From contig JBMOPD010000042.1 of NCBI GenBank assembly GCA_049323615.1, positions 1 through 54,481 of the forward strand: a stretch of 54,481 nucleotides of DNA. The letters are read 5' to 3'. This document shows positions 33,745 to 42,585 of this stretch, in pieces. Under the pieces are notes generated by a model. The model was not told the origin of the DNA. It searched no databases and saw only the letters and a list, made by a program, of their open reading frames with translations. Position 1 is the stretch's first letter, and every line of letters begins with the position of its first letter. A program made the translations under genes and the position numbers. Source of the DNA: JBMOPD01 sp049323615 (GTDB lineage: Bacteria; Bacillota; Desulfotomaculia; Desulfotomaculales; Desulfocucumaceae).

Positions 33745-35247
33745 TCAGCCTCCTTGCGCCTCGGCTTTTAATTTTTCCTCCAGGGTGTACGGCCCGCCGG
33801 GCATCATGATCCCGTTGGGGTCCACCATTTTCTTGATCCCGGTCAGAAGCTCCGCGTAGCTGGGGAGCACCACCCGCAAAAGGGACCTGTTGGGCATGGT
33901 GTGGACGGCGCCGTAATTCATAACCAGCCGGGCGTAGCACTCCCTCAGGCAGTTGTTGACCAGTTGCACTCCCTCGGAGTCCAGCGGATCGTACAGTATT
34001 TCGTGCTCCACGTAGACCGTCGAGCAGCGGTCGTAGGGGATGACGATCAGCTCGGGCTCCAGGGGCCGGCCGCTTAGGGCATCCTTGAGCCCGTGCTTTT
34101 TCACCGCCTCCCGCACCGCGGCGTTGAGGTCCCTGGCCCTGGCCGCCGGCACGCAGCCGATGACCGCCGCGAAACCGGCGTTGGGGGCGAACATGCGGAG
34201 CACCTTCTGGCTGGCCCCCTCGGTCATTTCGTCCATCACCGCCCTGGTGGCGTCGTCGAACCCGGCCTCCCGGCCGCCCCTGGGAGTGATCTCTTCGGCA
34301 ACCATCTCCTCGTAAAGATCCACCTGCCGGGGCTTGCCCCCCAGTCCCACCACCAGCTGGTACTCCGGAAGGCCGGCCATGATCCTGTCCCTTTTTTCGC
34401 CGTCCCGGAGGTCGTCCGGGTGGGCGGCGATCCGGACCGACAGGTGCCTGTTGCTCAGCATGCTGTACCTGGTTATCTCCAGCCTTTCGATGATCTTCAT
34501 GGCCTCCAGGGCCGGCTCCAGGCTGTCGAAGGCGTAGTAGACGTTCTTTTCCACCTCGGCCAGGGGGCGCAGCCGGATCATCAGCCTGGTGATGATCCCG
34601 TAGTTGCCCAGGCTCCCCCGGAACAGCCCGGTGATGTCCGGCCCGTAGGCGTACCGGAAGTACGGGTTGAGTTCGGCCCCGGTGCGGGTGGCCTGGGACC
34701 CGGTGCGGATGATCTCCCCGTTGGGCAGCACCGCCTCCAGGGTCACCGCCCGGTCGGCCGGATACTTGGTGGAGTACGGGGTGATGTTGGTGAGCAGGAA
34801 GTTGCCCACCGGGCTGGTGTCGTACGGCCCGCCGATGGGGATGATGTCCAGCCTTTTTTTCCGGGCCTCCTTGCGCAGCTGTCCCCAGCTCACCCCGGGC
34901 TCAATGTAGGCGGTCATGGTGTCCTCGTTGATCTCCAGTATCCTGTTCATCCTCTTTAGGTCCAGGACCAGCCCGCCGGCGTAGGGGACGGCCGACCCGG
35001 CGATGTTTACGCCGAAGCTCCGGGGGTACACCGGTACCCTGTACTTGTTGGCCAGCCTGATGATCCCCTGCACCTCCCCGGTGCTGCGGGGCATGACCAC
35101 GAAGTCGGGGAAGGGGATGGCCTTGCGCATCAGCGCGGTGTACGAGTCCTTCATGTACGGAATGAGGTCGGCCTGATCAGACGAAAGGTTTTCCTCCCCG
35201 ACTATGTCCACCAGTTCCTTGTAGAGATCGGCAGCCTGTGCGGTCAA
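33745..35247 (-). CDS. VAO-family FAD dehydrogenase (GlcD/4-cresol-dehydrogenase-like)
   Basis: 500 residues. FAD_binding_4 domain (VMPRSTGEVQGIIRLANKYRVPVYPRSFG, DLKRMNRILEIN, GNYGIITRL), then a VAO-type substrate cap (a tail ending in MVDPNGIMMPGGP). The GPYDTSPVGNFLL stretch and general plan are closer to 4-cresol dehydrogenase/alcohol oxidases than to GlcD. It would take a hydride from a hydroxyl or benzylic carbon. TTG start after GGGAGGGAA. 5-bp gap to the CCG protein. Confidence 0.85.
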   Translation of the reverse strand: MTAQAADLYKELVDIVGEENLSSDQADLIPYMKDSYTALMRKAIPFPDFVVMPRSTGEVQGIIRLANKYRVPVYPRSFGVNIAGSAVPYAGGLVLDLKRMNRILEINEDTMTAYIEPGVSWGQLRKEARKKRLDIIPIGGPYDTSPVGNFLLTNITPYSTKYPADRAVTLEAVLPNGEIIRTGSQATRTGAELNPYFRYAYGPDITGLFRGSLGNYGIITRLMIRLRPLAEVEKNVYYAFDSLEPALEAMKIIERLEITRYSMLSNRHLSVRIAAHPDDLRDGEKRDRIMAGLPEYQLVVGLGGKPRQVDLYEEMVAEEITPRGGREAGFDDATRAVMDEMTEGASQKVLRMFAPNAGFAAVIGCVPAARARDLNAAVREAVKKHGLKDALSGRPLEPELIVIPYDRCSTVYVEHEILYDPLDSEGVQLVNNCLRECYARLVMNYGAVHTMPNRSLLRVVLPSYAELLTGIKKMVDPNGIMMPGGPYTLEEKLKAEAQGG

Positions 35248-35264
35248 TTCCCTCCCCCCCCCCG

Positions 35265-36083
35265 TCAGTCGATTTTCTTGGGAAATTCACCTTTTTCAAC
35301 GGCCGCGATGTACTTGGAGATCTTCGGGTAGACCATGGTGATCACCGGCAGGGGGCTGACCATGGGGCCGTAGTTGACGATGGGGTAGGTGGCCGTTCCG
35401 GCCTTCCTCAGGGCGGCCAGCCCGTCCACGATCTTCTGCAGATGGGAGGGCGGGACGGCTATTTCCAGCTCGTCCTCCTGGACGTGGCCGAACCGGCGCT
35501 GGCCGTAGCAGGGGATGGAAAGGTAGGGCCGTTTGTTCTTGTAGCACTCCACCAGCGAGTCGGCGCAGGAACCCTCGCCGCTGAAGAAAAACTCCAGTCG
35601 CTGGTAGTCCTTCCACTGCCAGGCGTTCATCAGCAGGTGCAGCTGGCCCGGGGTACCGTAAATCAGTACCACGTCGGGGTCCTCCAGGCGGCCGGAGGTC
35701 ATCGGCGAGAGGGCTACCGCGTTGAATTTTCCGAAGGAAATCCGGGGCAGGGACTGCTGGTACCTGGCGGCATCCTCCTGTTCACCCATCCACACCCTGA
35801 CCGACGACTCCCCGTCCAGAAGCCCCGCTTCCGGAAGAGGGGCCAGCCCCAGCATGAACATGCAGGCCGGCATGCCCAGTCCCTGGACGGTGAACCCCAT
35901 GGTCCAGCCGCTGGTCCTGGCCATGGTCACGTACTGGCAGAAGGACAGCTTCTGGGGCCAGGTACGGATTTTTTCCACCTTTTGGAGGTCCTCGGCCTTT
36001 TCAAACAGCTTGACCCCCAGGGGGTAGGTGCGCAGTCTCAAACACCTTTGGATTTCCTCGGCCGCTTCCTTGTAATTGCTCAT
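35265..36083 (-). CDS. DUF169 family protein
   Basis: 272 residues. TYPLGVKLF near the N-terminus, CQYVTMARTSGW with a conserved Cys, GLGMPACMFMLGL, and SGEGSCADSLVECY are marks of DUF169, often found near redox and C1 genes. The conserved cysteines suggest a bound iron-sulfur cluster or corrinoid-like cofactor. Unknown reaction. ATG follows AGGAGG. Second gene of the sigma-54 operon. Confidence 0.85.
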   Translation of the reverse strand: MSNYKEAAEEIQRCLRLRTYPLGVKLFEKAEDLQKVEKIRTWPQKLSFCQYVTMARTSGWTMGFTVQGLGMPACMFMLGLAPLPEAGLLDGESSVRVWMGEQEDAARYQQSLPRISFGKFNAVALSPMTSGRLEDPDVVLIYGTPGQLHLLMNAWQWKDYQRLEFFFSGEGSCADSLVECYKNKRPYLSIPCYGQRRFGHVQEDELEIAVPPSHLQKIVDGLAALRKAGTATYPIVNYGPMVSPLPVITMVYPKISKYIAAVEKGEFPKKID

Positions 36084-36118
36084 CTGATTACCTCCTGATT
36101 GATTGAATTATGTCCCTG

Positions 36119-37648
36119 CTATTTCTCCTCTTCCGCCAGCCCCTCGTCGGCCAGGATGACCATGGCCGCATTGTGCCCGGGGACGCCGGACACGCCGCCG
36201 CCGGGGTGGGCGCCGGACCCGCAGATGTACAGGTTGCGGACCGGGGTGCGGTAGCCGGAGCACTCCAGGTTGGGGCGGAAGGAGAACATCTGGTCGAAGG
36301 TCATCGCCCCGTGCCCCCAGTCGCCCCTGGTGATGTTGAAGCGGCGCTCCAGATCCAGGGGTGACTGGACGTAGCGGCCGCTGATGGCCCGTTTGAGGTT
36401 GGGGGCGTAACCGGCCAGGACGTCGATGGTCCGGTCTGCCACCCGGTCCTTGATCTGGTCCCAGTTCCCCTCCTTCAGGTCGTAGGGGGCGCACTGCACC
36501 CAGAGGTAGAGGTAGTGCTTGCCGGGGGGCGCCAGGGAGGGGTCCTGGAGGGTGCTGATCAACCCCAGCATGTACGGGTTCTCCGAGGGCCTGCCGTACT
36601 TGAAGTCGTCGTAGGCCCTTTCCAGGTATTCCAGGGAGGGCCCGATCCCGAACATGCCGATGGCCTCCCCGGGGAAGGCGGTGAACTCCGGCATTTCGTC
36701 CAGGGCCAGGTCAATCTTTAAGCCGGTGGCCTCGGTCTTGTAGTTCCTGATCTTGGCGGCAAACTTTTCCTCCAGGGACTCCGGGCCCACCAGGTTTAAA
36801 AAGGTCCTCCTGGGGTCGGCGTTGGAGGCGATCCGGCGGGCCCCGATGACCGTCCCGTCGGCCAGCCTGACGCCCACCGCCTGGCCGTTTTCGACCACGA
36901 TTTGGGACACCTCGACCCCGGTCCTGATGGTGGCCCCGGCCTGCTCGGCGGCCCTGGCCATGAGCTGGGTGATGGTCCCCATCCCCCCCTGGACGGTGGC
37001 CCAGCGCCCGGCCAGGTGGAAAAGCAGTCCCGGGGGCGAACCCGGGGAATAGGGGGAGAGTATGTAGCCGTCCTGCCCCATAATGGCCAGGGCGGCCTTG
37101 ACCTTGTCGCTCTCGAAGTGCCTGTCCAGGAGGTCCTTGCTGCTCAGGAACATGATGTCCTTGAAGGCCTCCAGGTCGCCGGGGTTCTCCACCAGGGAGA
37201 ACATGTCCTTGAGGTCGGGCGGGGGAAACAGCCTGACCATGTCGAAGATCTCGCTGAAGTCCCTGGCCAGCTGCACGAATTCCGGGTAGGCGGCGGCGTC
37301 TCTGGCGGAAAACCGGGCGATCTCGGCGCAGGTCCGGTCCACGTCGGTGTACAGCCTGATCCCGGTGCCGTCGGGAAAGGGCACGGCGTACATCATCTCC
37401 GACCGGATGAACTTCATGCCCATTTCCTTCAACTTCATGTCCGACACCACCCTGGGGTGCAGGGTGGTGGGAAAGGCGGCGCCCAGGTTGAAGCGGTAGC
37501 CCCCGATGATCTCCCGGGTGACGCAGCATCCGCCCACCACGTCGCTGCGCTCCAGGACCAGCACGTCCAGCTTCTTCTGAGCCAGGTAAAAGGCTGCGGT
37601 CAGCCCGTTGTGGCCGGCCCCGACAACAATCACATCGTGTTTTTCCAT
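36119..37648 (-). CDS. Phytoene-desaturase-like FAD oxidoreductase
   Basis: 509 residues. FAD motif DVIVVGAGHNGLTAAFYLA with Glu at the end of beta-2 (LERSDVVGG), GGMGTITQLMARAA and the C-terminal GSGAHPGGGVSGVPGHNAAM loop typical of CrtI-like and CrtO-like enzymes. Here, with ligases and dehydrogenases, it is more likely to desaturate or isomerise a ring or alkyl substrate than to make carotenoids; no phytoene synthase is nearby. It is the first gene of the long operon; TSS from the sigma-54 promoter is ~36 nt upstream of the ATG. Confidence 0.9.
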   Translation of the reverse strand: MEKHDVIVVGAGHNGLTAAFYLAQKKLDVLVLERSDVVGGCCVTREIIGGYRFNLGAAFPTTLHPRVVSDMKLKEMGMKFIRSEMMYAVPFPDGTGIRLYTDVDRTCAEIARFSARDAAAYPEFVQLARDFSEIFDMVRLFPPPDLKDMFSLVENPGDLEAFKDIMFLSSKDLLDRHFESDKVKAALAIMGQDGYILSPYSPGSPPGLLFHLAGRWATVQGGMGTITQLMARAAEQAGATIRTGVEVSQIVVENGQAVGVRLADGTVIGARRIASNADPRRTFLNLVGPESLEEKFAAKIRNYKTEATGLKIDLALDEMPEFTAFPGEAIGMFGIGPSLEYLERAYDDFKYGRPSENPYMLGLISTLQDPSLAPPGKHYLYLWVQCAPYDLKEGNWDQIKDRVADRTIDVLAGYAPNLKRAISGRYVQSPLDLERRFNITRGDWGHGAMTFDQMFSFRPNLECSGYRTPVRNLYICGSGAHPGGGVSGVPGHNAAMVILADEGLAEEEK

Positions 37649-37695
37649 GGCCCGTCAATCACTCCCCTCTTTTTATGGCCTTTGCAGGTTGTAAA

Positions 37696-37710
37696 GCAAT
37701 CCGCGTACCA
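37696..37710 (-). promoter_or_regulatory. Sigma-54 promoter of the 13.7-kb catabolic operon
   Basis: Minus strand TGGTACGCGGATTGC followed by TTT: a near-consensus -24/-12 with GG-N10-GC. Predicted start near 37684. Palindromes lie 74 nt and further upstream. Confidence 0.85.
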
Positions 37711-37783
37711 CACCGGAAAAACGCCGGTTTTTCCGGAAATATGCCATCCTGGCCCGGATTCCCGGCCGGATCTATAAAAAAAA

Positions 37784-37894
37784 TCCGAAATTTCGGACAT
37801 CTGCTGTCCGGTATCTCGGATCACCACGCCGGTGAAAAAGAAAAACCAGTGAGAGTGAGCTGTTGCTGCTTTTAAGGCTGTCCGGAATGCCGGA
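37784..37894. promoter_or_regulatory. Three TCCG-N6-CGGA operators upstream of the catabolic operon
   Basis: TCCGAAATTTCGGA (37784-37797, perfect), TCCGGTATCTCGGA (37807-37820) and TCCGGAATGCCGGA (37881-37894). The first two start 23 nt apart. The third abuts the stop of ligase C. They lie on the upstream side of the sigma-54 promoter and are likely enhancer sites for the CBS-PAS activators. Confidence 0.8.
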
Positions 37895-39634
37895 TCAGGG
37901 CCCCACCAGCACCCGGGCCTCCTTTTTCAGGCTCTGCCGGTCCACCTTGAGGCCCAGCAGGTAGGGGAAGGTCTCCCTAAAGGCGACCCGGCGGGGGACC
38001 TTGTAGCTGGACATTTTCTCCCGGCACCAGGCGATAATCTCGTCCTGGTTCAGAGTGTCCCGGTATTCGGGCTTGGGGATGATGAAGGCCACCGGTATCT
38101 CGCCGTACTTGGGGTCCGGGGCGCCCACCACGGCGACGCTCCTGATCGCCGGGTGATAGCCCATGATCAGCTCGATCTCCCTGGGCGACACCGTCAGGCC
38201 GGAGACCTTGATCACTTCCTTGCTCCTCCCGGTGTAGTAGAAGAAGCCGTCCTCGTCGTACATGCCCAGGTCCCCGGTGATCAGGAACCCGTCCGGGAGG
38301 TAGCAGGCCGCGTTTTCCTCGGGCCGGTTGAAGTACTCGGGTGAAAGGGCGGGGTCCTTGATGGCCAGCTCCCCCACCGTCCTGGGAGGCACCAGCTGCT
38401 TGGTGGCCGGGTCCACGATCTTGATTTGGGTTTCGGGCATGGGCAGTCCGATGAAGACCCCGCCGGCCTCCTCCTGCTTTTGTAAATCAACGTCCTGGAA
38501 GCCCAGGGTGATGGTGTTCATGGAAAGGGTTTCGGTGAGTCCGTAGGTTATATCGTAGAGCATTCCCCCGCTGGTGATCTGGGCCAGCTTCTCCCGCAGC
38601 CCCCGGTTGAGAAGGACGTTGTACTGGGTGCAGGTGGCGTTTCTCAAGGAGGTCAGGTCGAATTTTTTCAGCTCGGCCTCGGGCAGCTTGGTGATGGTGT
38701 CCCAGAGGTCCGAGGGCCCCCAGACCATGAACACCTTGTACCGGTTAATAGCCATCAAAAAGGTGGCGAAGTCGAACCTGGTCAGCAAAACGGTGCACAG
38801 ACCGCTGAAGATCATGGCCTCCATCTGCCCCCTGCCGGCGGTGTGGAAGAGCGGCACGAAGATCATCACCGCCGACCCCGGGGTCACGTTGAGGCCGAAG
38901 TAGGTGTACATGCAGGACCTGGTGTAGGTTATCCCCAGGTGGGTGTGGAAGCACCCCTTGGAGGGGCCGGTGGTGCCCCCGGTGTAGTCCAGGCTGGCCA
39001 TGTCTTCCAGCTTGATCTCCACCTGCGGTGGGGCGGTGATCTGATCCTTTATGGTGGGCATCATGTCCAGGGCCCCCGGGCACTCCGGCTTCGGCTGCCG
39101 GAATATGTCCAGGAGGGGAAGTTCGGGTTCCGCCGGCAGAAAATCCCGGAAGTTGGTGGTCAGTATCTTCTCGATTCCGAACCTTTCCCTGAGATCGGCA
39201 AAAATGGGGTAGTTCACATCCTGGGTGACGATGATCCTGGGCCGGGCATCCCCCAGGGGAGCCTCCAGCTCCATCCCCTTCCACAGAGGGTCCAGGGGGA
39301 CGATCGTGCAGCCGGCCTTCAGCCCCCCGAAGTGGGCGATCATGTACTGGGGGCAGTTGTAGAGGTGGATGCCGACAAAATCTCCCTTGCCCAGCCCGCT
39401 GGCGATCAGGTAGTTAGCGAACTGGTCGGAGAGCTCATCCAGCTGCCGGTAGGTTACCCTGGTGCCGTAATAAATAATGGCAGGCTTGTCGGGGATGGCC
39501 CGGGCCCACTTGCTCAGGTACTCGGTGATGGGGACCCTGCCATAGGGGTATAAAAGTTCCGGCGACAGACCCCTACCGGCCAAGTGTTCCCTTTGCTTGT
39601 CCCCGATCCACTGGAAATACTGCTTTTCGTCCAT
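37895..39634 (-). CDS. AMP-forming acyl-CoA synthetase/ligase C (long form)
   Basis: 579 residues. The ATP loop reads DYTGGTTGPSKGCFHTH (Ser of TSGTTG replaced by Gly), then YGLTETLSMN and TGDLGMYDEDGFFYYTGRSKEV. The C-terminus ends FPYLLGLKVDRQSLKKEA, so the catalytic Lys is preceded by an inserted Leu compared with the usual GK. About 60 residues longer at the N-terminus than ligases A and B (FQWIGDKQREHLAG...). ATG after AAGGAGG. Faces AOR 1 across a 342-bp regulatory region. Confidence 0.9.
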   Translation of the reverse strand: MDEKQYFQWIGDKQREHLAGRGLSPELLYPYGRVPITEYLSKWARAIPDKPAIIYYGTRVTYRQLDELSDQFANYLIASGLGKGDFVGIHLYNCPQYMIAHFGGLKAGCTIVPLDPLWKGMELEAPLGDARPRIIVTQDVNYPIFADLRERFGIEKILTTNFRDFLPAEPELPLLDIFRQPKPECPGALDMMPTIKDQITAPPQVEIKLEDMASLDYTGGTTGPSKGCFHTHLGITYTRSCMYTYFGLNVTPGSAVMIFVPLFHTAGRGQMEAMIFSGLCTVLLTRFDFATFLMAINRYKVFMVWGPSDLWDTITKLPEAELKKFDLTSLRNATCTQYNVLLNRGLREKLAQITSGGMLYDITYGLTETLSMNTITLGFQDVDLQKQEEAGGVFIGLPMPETQIKIVDPATKQLVPPRTVGELAIKDPALSPEYFNRPEENAACYLPDGFLITGDLGMYDEDGFFYYTGRSKEVIKVSGLTVSPREIELIMGYHPAIRSVAVVGAPDPKYGEIPVAFIIPKPEYRDTLNQDEIIAWCREKMSSYKVPRRVAFRETFPYLLGLKVDRQSLKKEARVLVGP

Positions 39635-39669
39635 GAACAGGCCTCCTTGTATTAATATTTTTTGAATTG

Positions 39670-39772
39670 TACGAAATTTCGGATTTACTTGTCCGGAATT
39701 ACGGAATCATTCCGCAGGCTATAAAAACACTACTCCGGGGTTGGCCGGCCGGTCCCCGTCCGGTTTTCCGGA
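39670..39772. promoter_or_regulatory. TCCG-N6-CGGA operators between ligase C and AOR 1
   Basis: TACGAAATTTCGGA (39670-39683), TCCGGAATTACGGA (39692-39705), an overlapping CGGAATCATTCCG (39702-39714) and TCCGGTTTTCCGGA (39759-39772). First pair 22 nt apart. A weaker TCCGGCATGCCCGT sits at 39794-39807. They are 120-240 nt from the AOR 1 sigma-54 promoter. The rest of 39635-39976 is gene-free. Confidence 0.75.
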
Positions 39773-39920
39773 CACTAAAGCCCCGGGGCGTAATCCGGCA
39801 TGCCCGTTCCAAACCGCAAAACAGGCAGCGGGCGGCTGCGAATTCCCCTGGATGTCAGTCTTTTCTATTGCAACTAATATGCCATCCCGACCCGGCCGCC
39901 GGCAGGGCGCCAAAAAGGGC

Positions 39921-39936
39921 GGGACCGTTTTTTGCA
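39921..39936 (+). promoter_or_regulatory. Sigma-54 promoter of AOR 1
   Basis: GGGACCGTTTTTTGCA: GG 39922-39923, N10, GC 39934-39935. Predicted start ~39946. Any AOR start codon before that (for example at 39932) is excluded. Confidence 0.75.
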
Positions 39937-39976
39937 TATAAAAACCTCAATTCTTTTTAAGGCGGTGATTTTACCG

Positions 39977-41863
39977 GTGTATTTCGGGCAGATGGGAAAA
40001 ATACTGTTTGTCGACCTGTCGGGCGGCAGGGTCTCCGGGGAGGCGCTCCCGGGGGATTTGATCGATCAGTTCGGCGGAGGCATCGGCATCAATGTCAGGC
40101 TGATATACGGCGGCTTCACCCCGGGGGCTTCCCCCACCGGCCCGGAAAACATGATCGTGATTGGAACCGGTGTCCTGACCAACACCGGCATCCCCTCCAC
40201 CCCCAAGGCGGTCCTGACCACCAAGGGGGCACTGACCGGAAGCCTGCTTTCCTCCCCCTCGGGGGAGTTCGGAAACATGCTGAAAAGGGCAGGCTACGAC
40301 CACCTGGTGATCACCGGCAGCTCAGAGCGGCCCGTGTATATCGAAATTTCCGAGTCCGGCGCCAGGATCCTGCCGGCCGGAGACATCTGGGGAAAAGACA
40401 TTTACCAAACCACCGACGATCTGGTGAAAAGGCACGGCAAGTGCTCGGTGGCGGCCATCGGGCCGGCCGGGGAGAACCTGGTCAAATTCGCCAACGTTCT
40501 GGTCAACAAGCATGCCACCTGGTGCCGGGGAGGCATCGGGGCGGTCTGGGGGAGCAAAAACCTGAAGGCCGTGGTGGCCTCGGGCAGCCTCCAGCCCCGG
40601 GTGCACAGCCCGGAAAGGCTCAAGGAGGCCGTCCGGAAGTGGCACGAGACCTTCAGCGCCTCCCCATTCATCGAGCCCTGGAGAAAGCTGGGCATCTACA
40701 TCGCCTGGAAATCCTGGGTGGAAACCGGCAAGCTGACGGTCAAAAACTGGACCGAACTGTACCCCTCCGGCCTGGCCACCAGGCTTTACGGACCCGAGGC
40801 CTACCTCCGGGAGATCAGGAGGGGGTCGTACTCCTGCCCCTCCTGCCCCCTGGGCTGCAAGGGGATCATCGGCGCCGGGGGCCCGGAGTCCGGGGAGCCG
40901 GCCATCCACTCCACCGACCCCTTCGCCGGATCCGCCGCCTTCGGCATCAGGTGCGACGTGGGCAGCCTGGACAGGGTGGTCAGGTGCACCGAAATGTCCA
41001 ACCGGCTGGGCCTGGACTACGCCACCTTCAGCATGCGGTTGGAGTACCTGGTGGACCTTTACCAAAAGGGAATCCTCAAAGACGGCGACTGCGGTGGCTA
41101 CAGGCCCGGCACCGGGTACGAACCCGCCATTGAGTTGATGCGGCTGATCGCTTTCAATGAGGGGATCGGCCGGCGACTGGCCGGGACCTGGAAGGAAGTG
41201 GTGGAGGACATTGGCGGGGGGGTGGAGGAACTGGCCGTCCAGATCAAGGGTATGGACCCCTCGTCGGATATCAGGGGCCACCTCTGCACCGAAACCCTGG
41301 GCCTCCTCACCGGGGCCGGGGGAGGGCACAACATGCGGGCCCTGGGGGCCACCATCGTCCCAGGGCGTCCGGCCGATTCCCTGCGCCGCTTCGGACGGCG
41401 CATCGGCGTGCCGGAGGAAAGGATGGAGGCGGTGTTCAGCGGGCCCATGAATTACAACCCGGCCCGGCTGCTTAAATGGGTCGAGGACTACAACACCGTC
41501 CTCCTGATCCTGGGCTGCTGCAACCGGGAGCCCCTGGCCCGGGCCTTCGACCTGGAAAGCTGCGCCGGCTTTTACCGGGCGGTCACCGGCAGGGACCTGG
41601 GCGGCGGGGACCTCCTGGCCATGGGGCAGAGGACCTGGGACCTGGAGAGGCTTTTCAATTTCCGGGAGGGATTCACCCGGGAGGACGACCTGCCTCCCAA
41701 AAAGTGGGCCACCGAAAGCAGGAAGTGGCACGGGGACGCCGTCCTTCCCCCCTTCACGAATCAGCAGGCCGCCGCCCTCCTGGAGGAATACTACCGGGAA
41801 AGGGACTGGGACCCCTCCCTGGGCGCCCCGGCAGCCGCGGAAGAGGTCCACGGGTTCATATAA
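39977..41863 (+). CDS. Aldehyde ferredoxin oxidoreductase 1 (tungsten enzyme)
   Basis: 628 residues from GTG 39977, which follows AAGGCGGTG at 9 nt and gives the family opening MYFGQMGKILFVDLSGG; ATG 39992 is an alternative. Family signs: PSGEFGNMLKRAGYDHLVI, AAIGPAGENLVKFANVLVN, GGIGAVWGSKNLKAV (pterin binding), the 4Fe-4S ligands YSCPSCPLGCKG near residue 290, and the late Cys in LLILGCCNR. Oxidises aldehydes to acids, or reduces acids, with ferredoxin. Controlled by its own sigma-54 promoter. Its last 8 bp overlap tail-to-tail with the SRPBCC gene. Confidence 0.93.
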   Translation: MYFGQMGKILFVDLSGGRVSGEALPGDLIDQFGGGIGINVRLIYGGFTPGASPTGPENMIVIGTGVLTNTGIPSTPKAVLTTKGALTGSLLSSPSGEFGNMLKRAGYDHLVITGSSERPVYIEISESGARILPAGDIWGKDIYQTTDDLVKRHGKCSVAAIGPAGENLVKFANVLVNKHATWCRGGIGAVWGSKNLKAVVASGSLQPRVHSPERLKEAVRKWHETFSASPFIEPWRKLGIYIAWKSWVETGKLTVKNWTELYPSGLATRLYGPEAYLREIRRGSYSCPSCPLGCKGIIGAGGPESGEPAIHSTDPFAGSAAFGIRCDVGSLDRVVRCTEMSNRLGLDYATFSMRLEYLVDLYQKGILKDGDCGGYRPGTGYEPAIELMRLIAFNEGIGRRLAGTWKEVVEDIGGGVEELAVQIKGMDPSSDIRGHLCTETLGLLTGAGGGHNMRALGATIVPGRPADSLRRFGRRIGVPEERMEAVFSGPMNYNPARLLKWVEDYNTVLLILGCCNREPLARAFDLESCAGFYRAVTGRDLGGGDLLAMGQRTWDLERLFNFREGFTREDDLPPKKWATESRKWHGDAVLPPFTNQQAAALLEEYYRERDWDPSLGAPAAAEEVHGFI

Positions 41864-42338
41864 AAGCCGGTGGATCCTCCCCCTGCTCAATCCGGGCCTT
41901 GACATTGGCCGCAAACTGCTCGGCCTCTTTATAGGCCCGTTCTTTCATCAGGGTTTCCAGCAGGGACCGCAGGCTTGCCGGGATGGCCTCCCCGGCTCTG
42001 CCCACAAGCTCGTAGCAGACCCTGGTGGCGTACTCGCCGTCGGGCTCGTTTTTAATGCTGCCCTTCATCCGGAGCAGGCCATCCTCCGAATGTCCCTCGA
42101 ATTCAGCCATGCAGGGGGGGTCCTGCCGGATCATCCTGGTAATGATCTTGAAGGTCTTGGTCACAAACCCCACCTTAACCTTGTAGACCCACCTGGAAAG
42201 CTTGGTTTCCGGGTCGATCAGTTCTATTTCGGTGACCCCGGGAACGCACGATCCCACCTTCAGGATATCGCTCAGAAATTCCCAGGTTTTGTTTATCGGC
42301 GCTTCAACCTTGAATAACAGACTCCCCTTCTCTTCCAC
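41856..42338 (-). CDS. SRPBCC protein, CoxG-like
   Basis: 160 residues with the START/Bet v1-like fold: VEAPINKTWEFLSDILKVGSC-like helix, VPGVTEIELID, and a long C-terminal helix (LLETLMKERAYKEAEQFAANVKARIEQG). Nearest in plan to CoxG/SRPBCC proteins that bind hydrophobic ligands or guide molybdoenzyme assembly. GTG 42338 is chosen because GGAGG lies about 9 nt upstream; an upstream ATG at 42371 has no ribosome site. Its sigma-54 promoter with three palindromes puts it under activator 1. Confidence 0.8.
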   Translation of the reverse strand: MEEKGSLLFKVEAPINKTWEFLSDILKVGSCVPGVTEIELIDPETKLSRWVYKVKVGFVTKTFKIITRMIRQDPPCMAEFEGHSEDGLLRMKGSIKNEPDGEYATRVCYELVGRAGEAIPASLRSLLETLMKERAYKEAEQFAANVKARIEQGEDPPAFI

Positions 42339-42395
42339 GGCCAAATACCTCCAATCGAAATTTAGCATCAATAAAGCAATCTATATGTCTGGGAA

Positions 42396-42410
42396 GCAAT
42401 TTATATACCA
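42396..42410 (-). promoter_or_regulatory. Sigma-54 promoter of the SRPBCC gene
   Basis: Minus strand TGGTATATAAATTGC followed by TTCC; GG-N10-GC. Start near 42384. Nearest palindrome begins exactly 50 nt away (42460). Confidence 0.85.
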
Positions 42411-42459
42411 GCTAAAAATCCACCCGCCCCGCCGCCCCGCCCCCGCCAAGACGGCAGCG

Positions 42460-42569
42460 TCCGGAATTCCGGACGGCAGTCATCCGGAATTCCGGACGCA
42501 TAAAATCTTATCGAGTTAATTCTTTTACAGCGGCTTTTTCAGGGGGTAGCGGCCGTCCGGAATCCCGGA
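42460..42569. promoter_or_regulatory. Three TCCG-N6-CGGA operators upstream of the SRPBCC gene
   Basis: Two perfect copies of TCCGGAATTCCGGA at 42460-42473 and 42483-42496 (23 nt apart), and TCCGGAATCCCGGA at 42556-42569. They lie between the 3' end of activator 1 and the sigma-54 promoter at 42396-42410. Confidence 0.85.
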
Positions 42570-42585
42570 CAGGCCTCTCTTTTTA

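Noticed and set aside
36119..37648. Carotenoid biosynthesis
   Set aside because: Phytoene-desaturase-like fold only; no phytoene synthase or cyclase nearby, and the neighbours are catabolic.
39796..39812. Sigma-54-like TGGAACGGGCATGC on the minus strand for ligase C
   Set aside because: GG to GC spacing is 9, not 10, and the palindromes would be downstream of it. I could not place a firm promoter for ligase C.
39932..39991. N-terminal extension of AOR 1 from 39932
   Set aside because: It would begin upstream of the predicted sigma-54 start (~39946), and the family opening fits GTG 39977.
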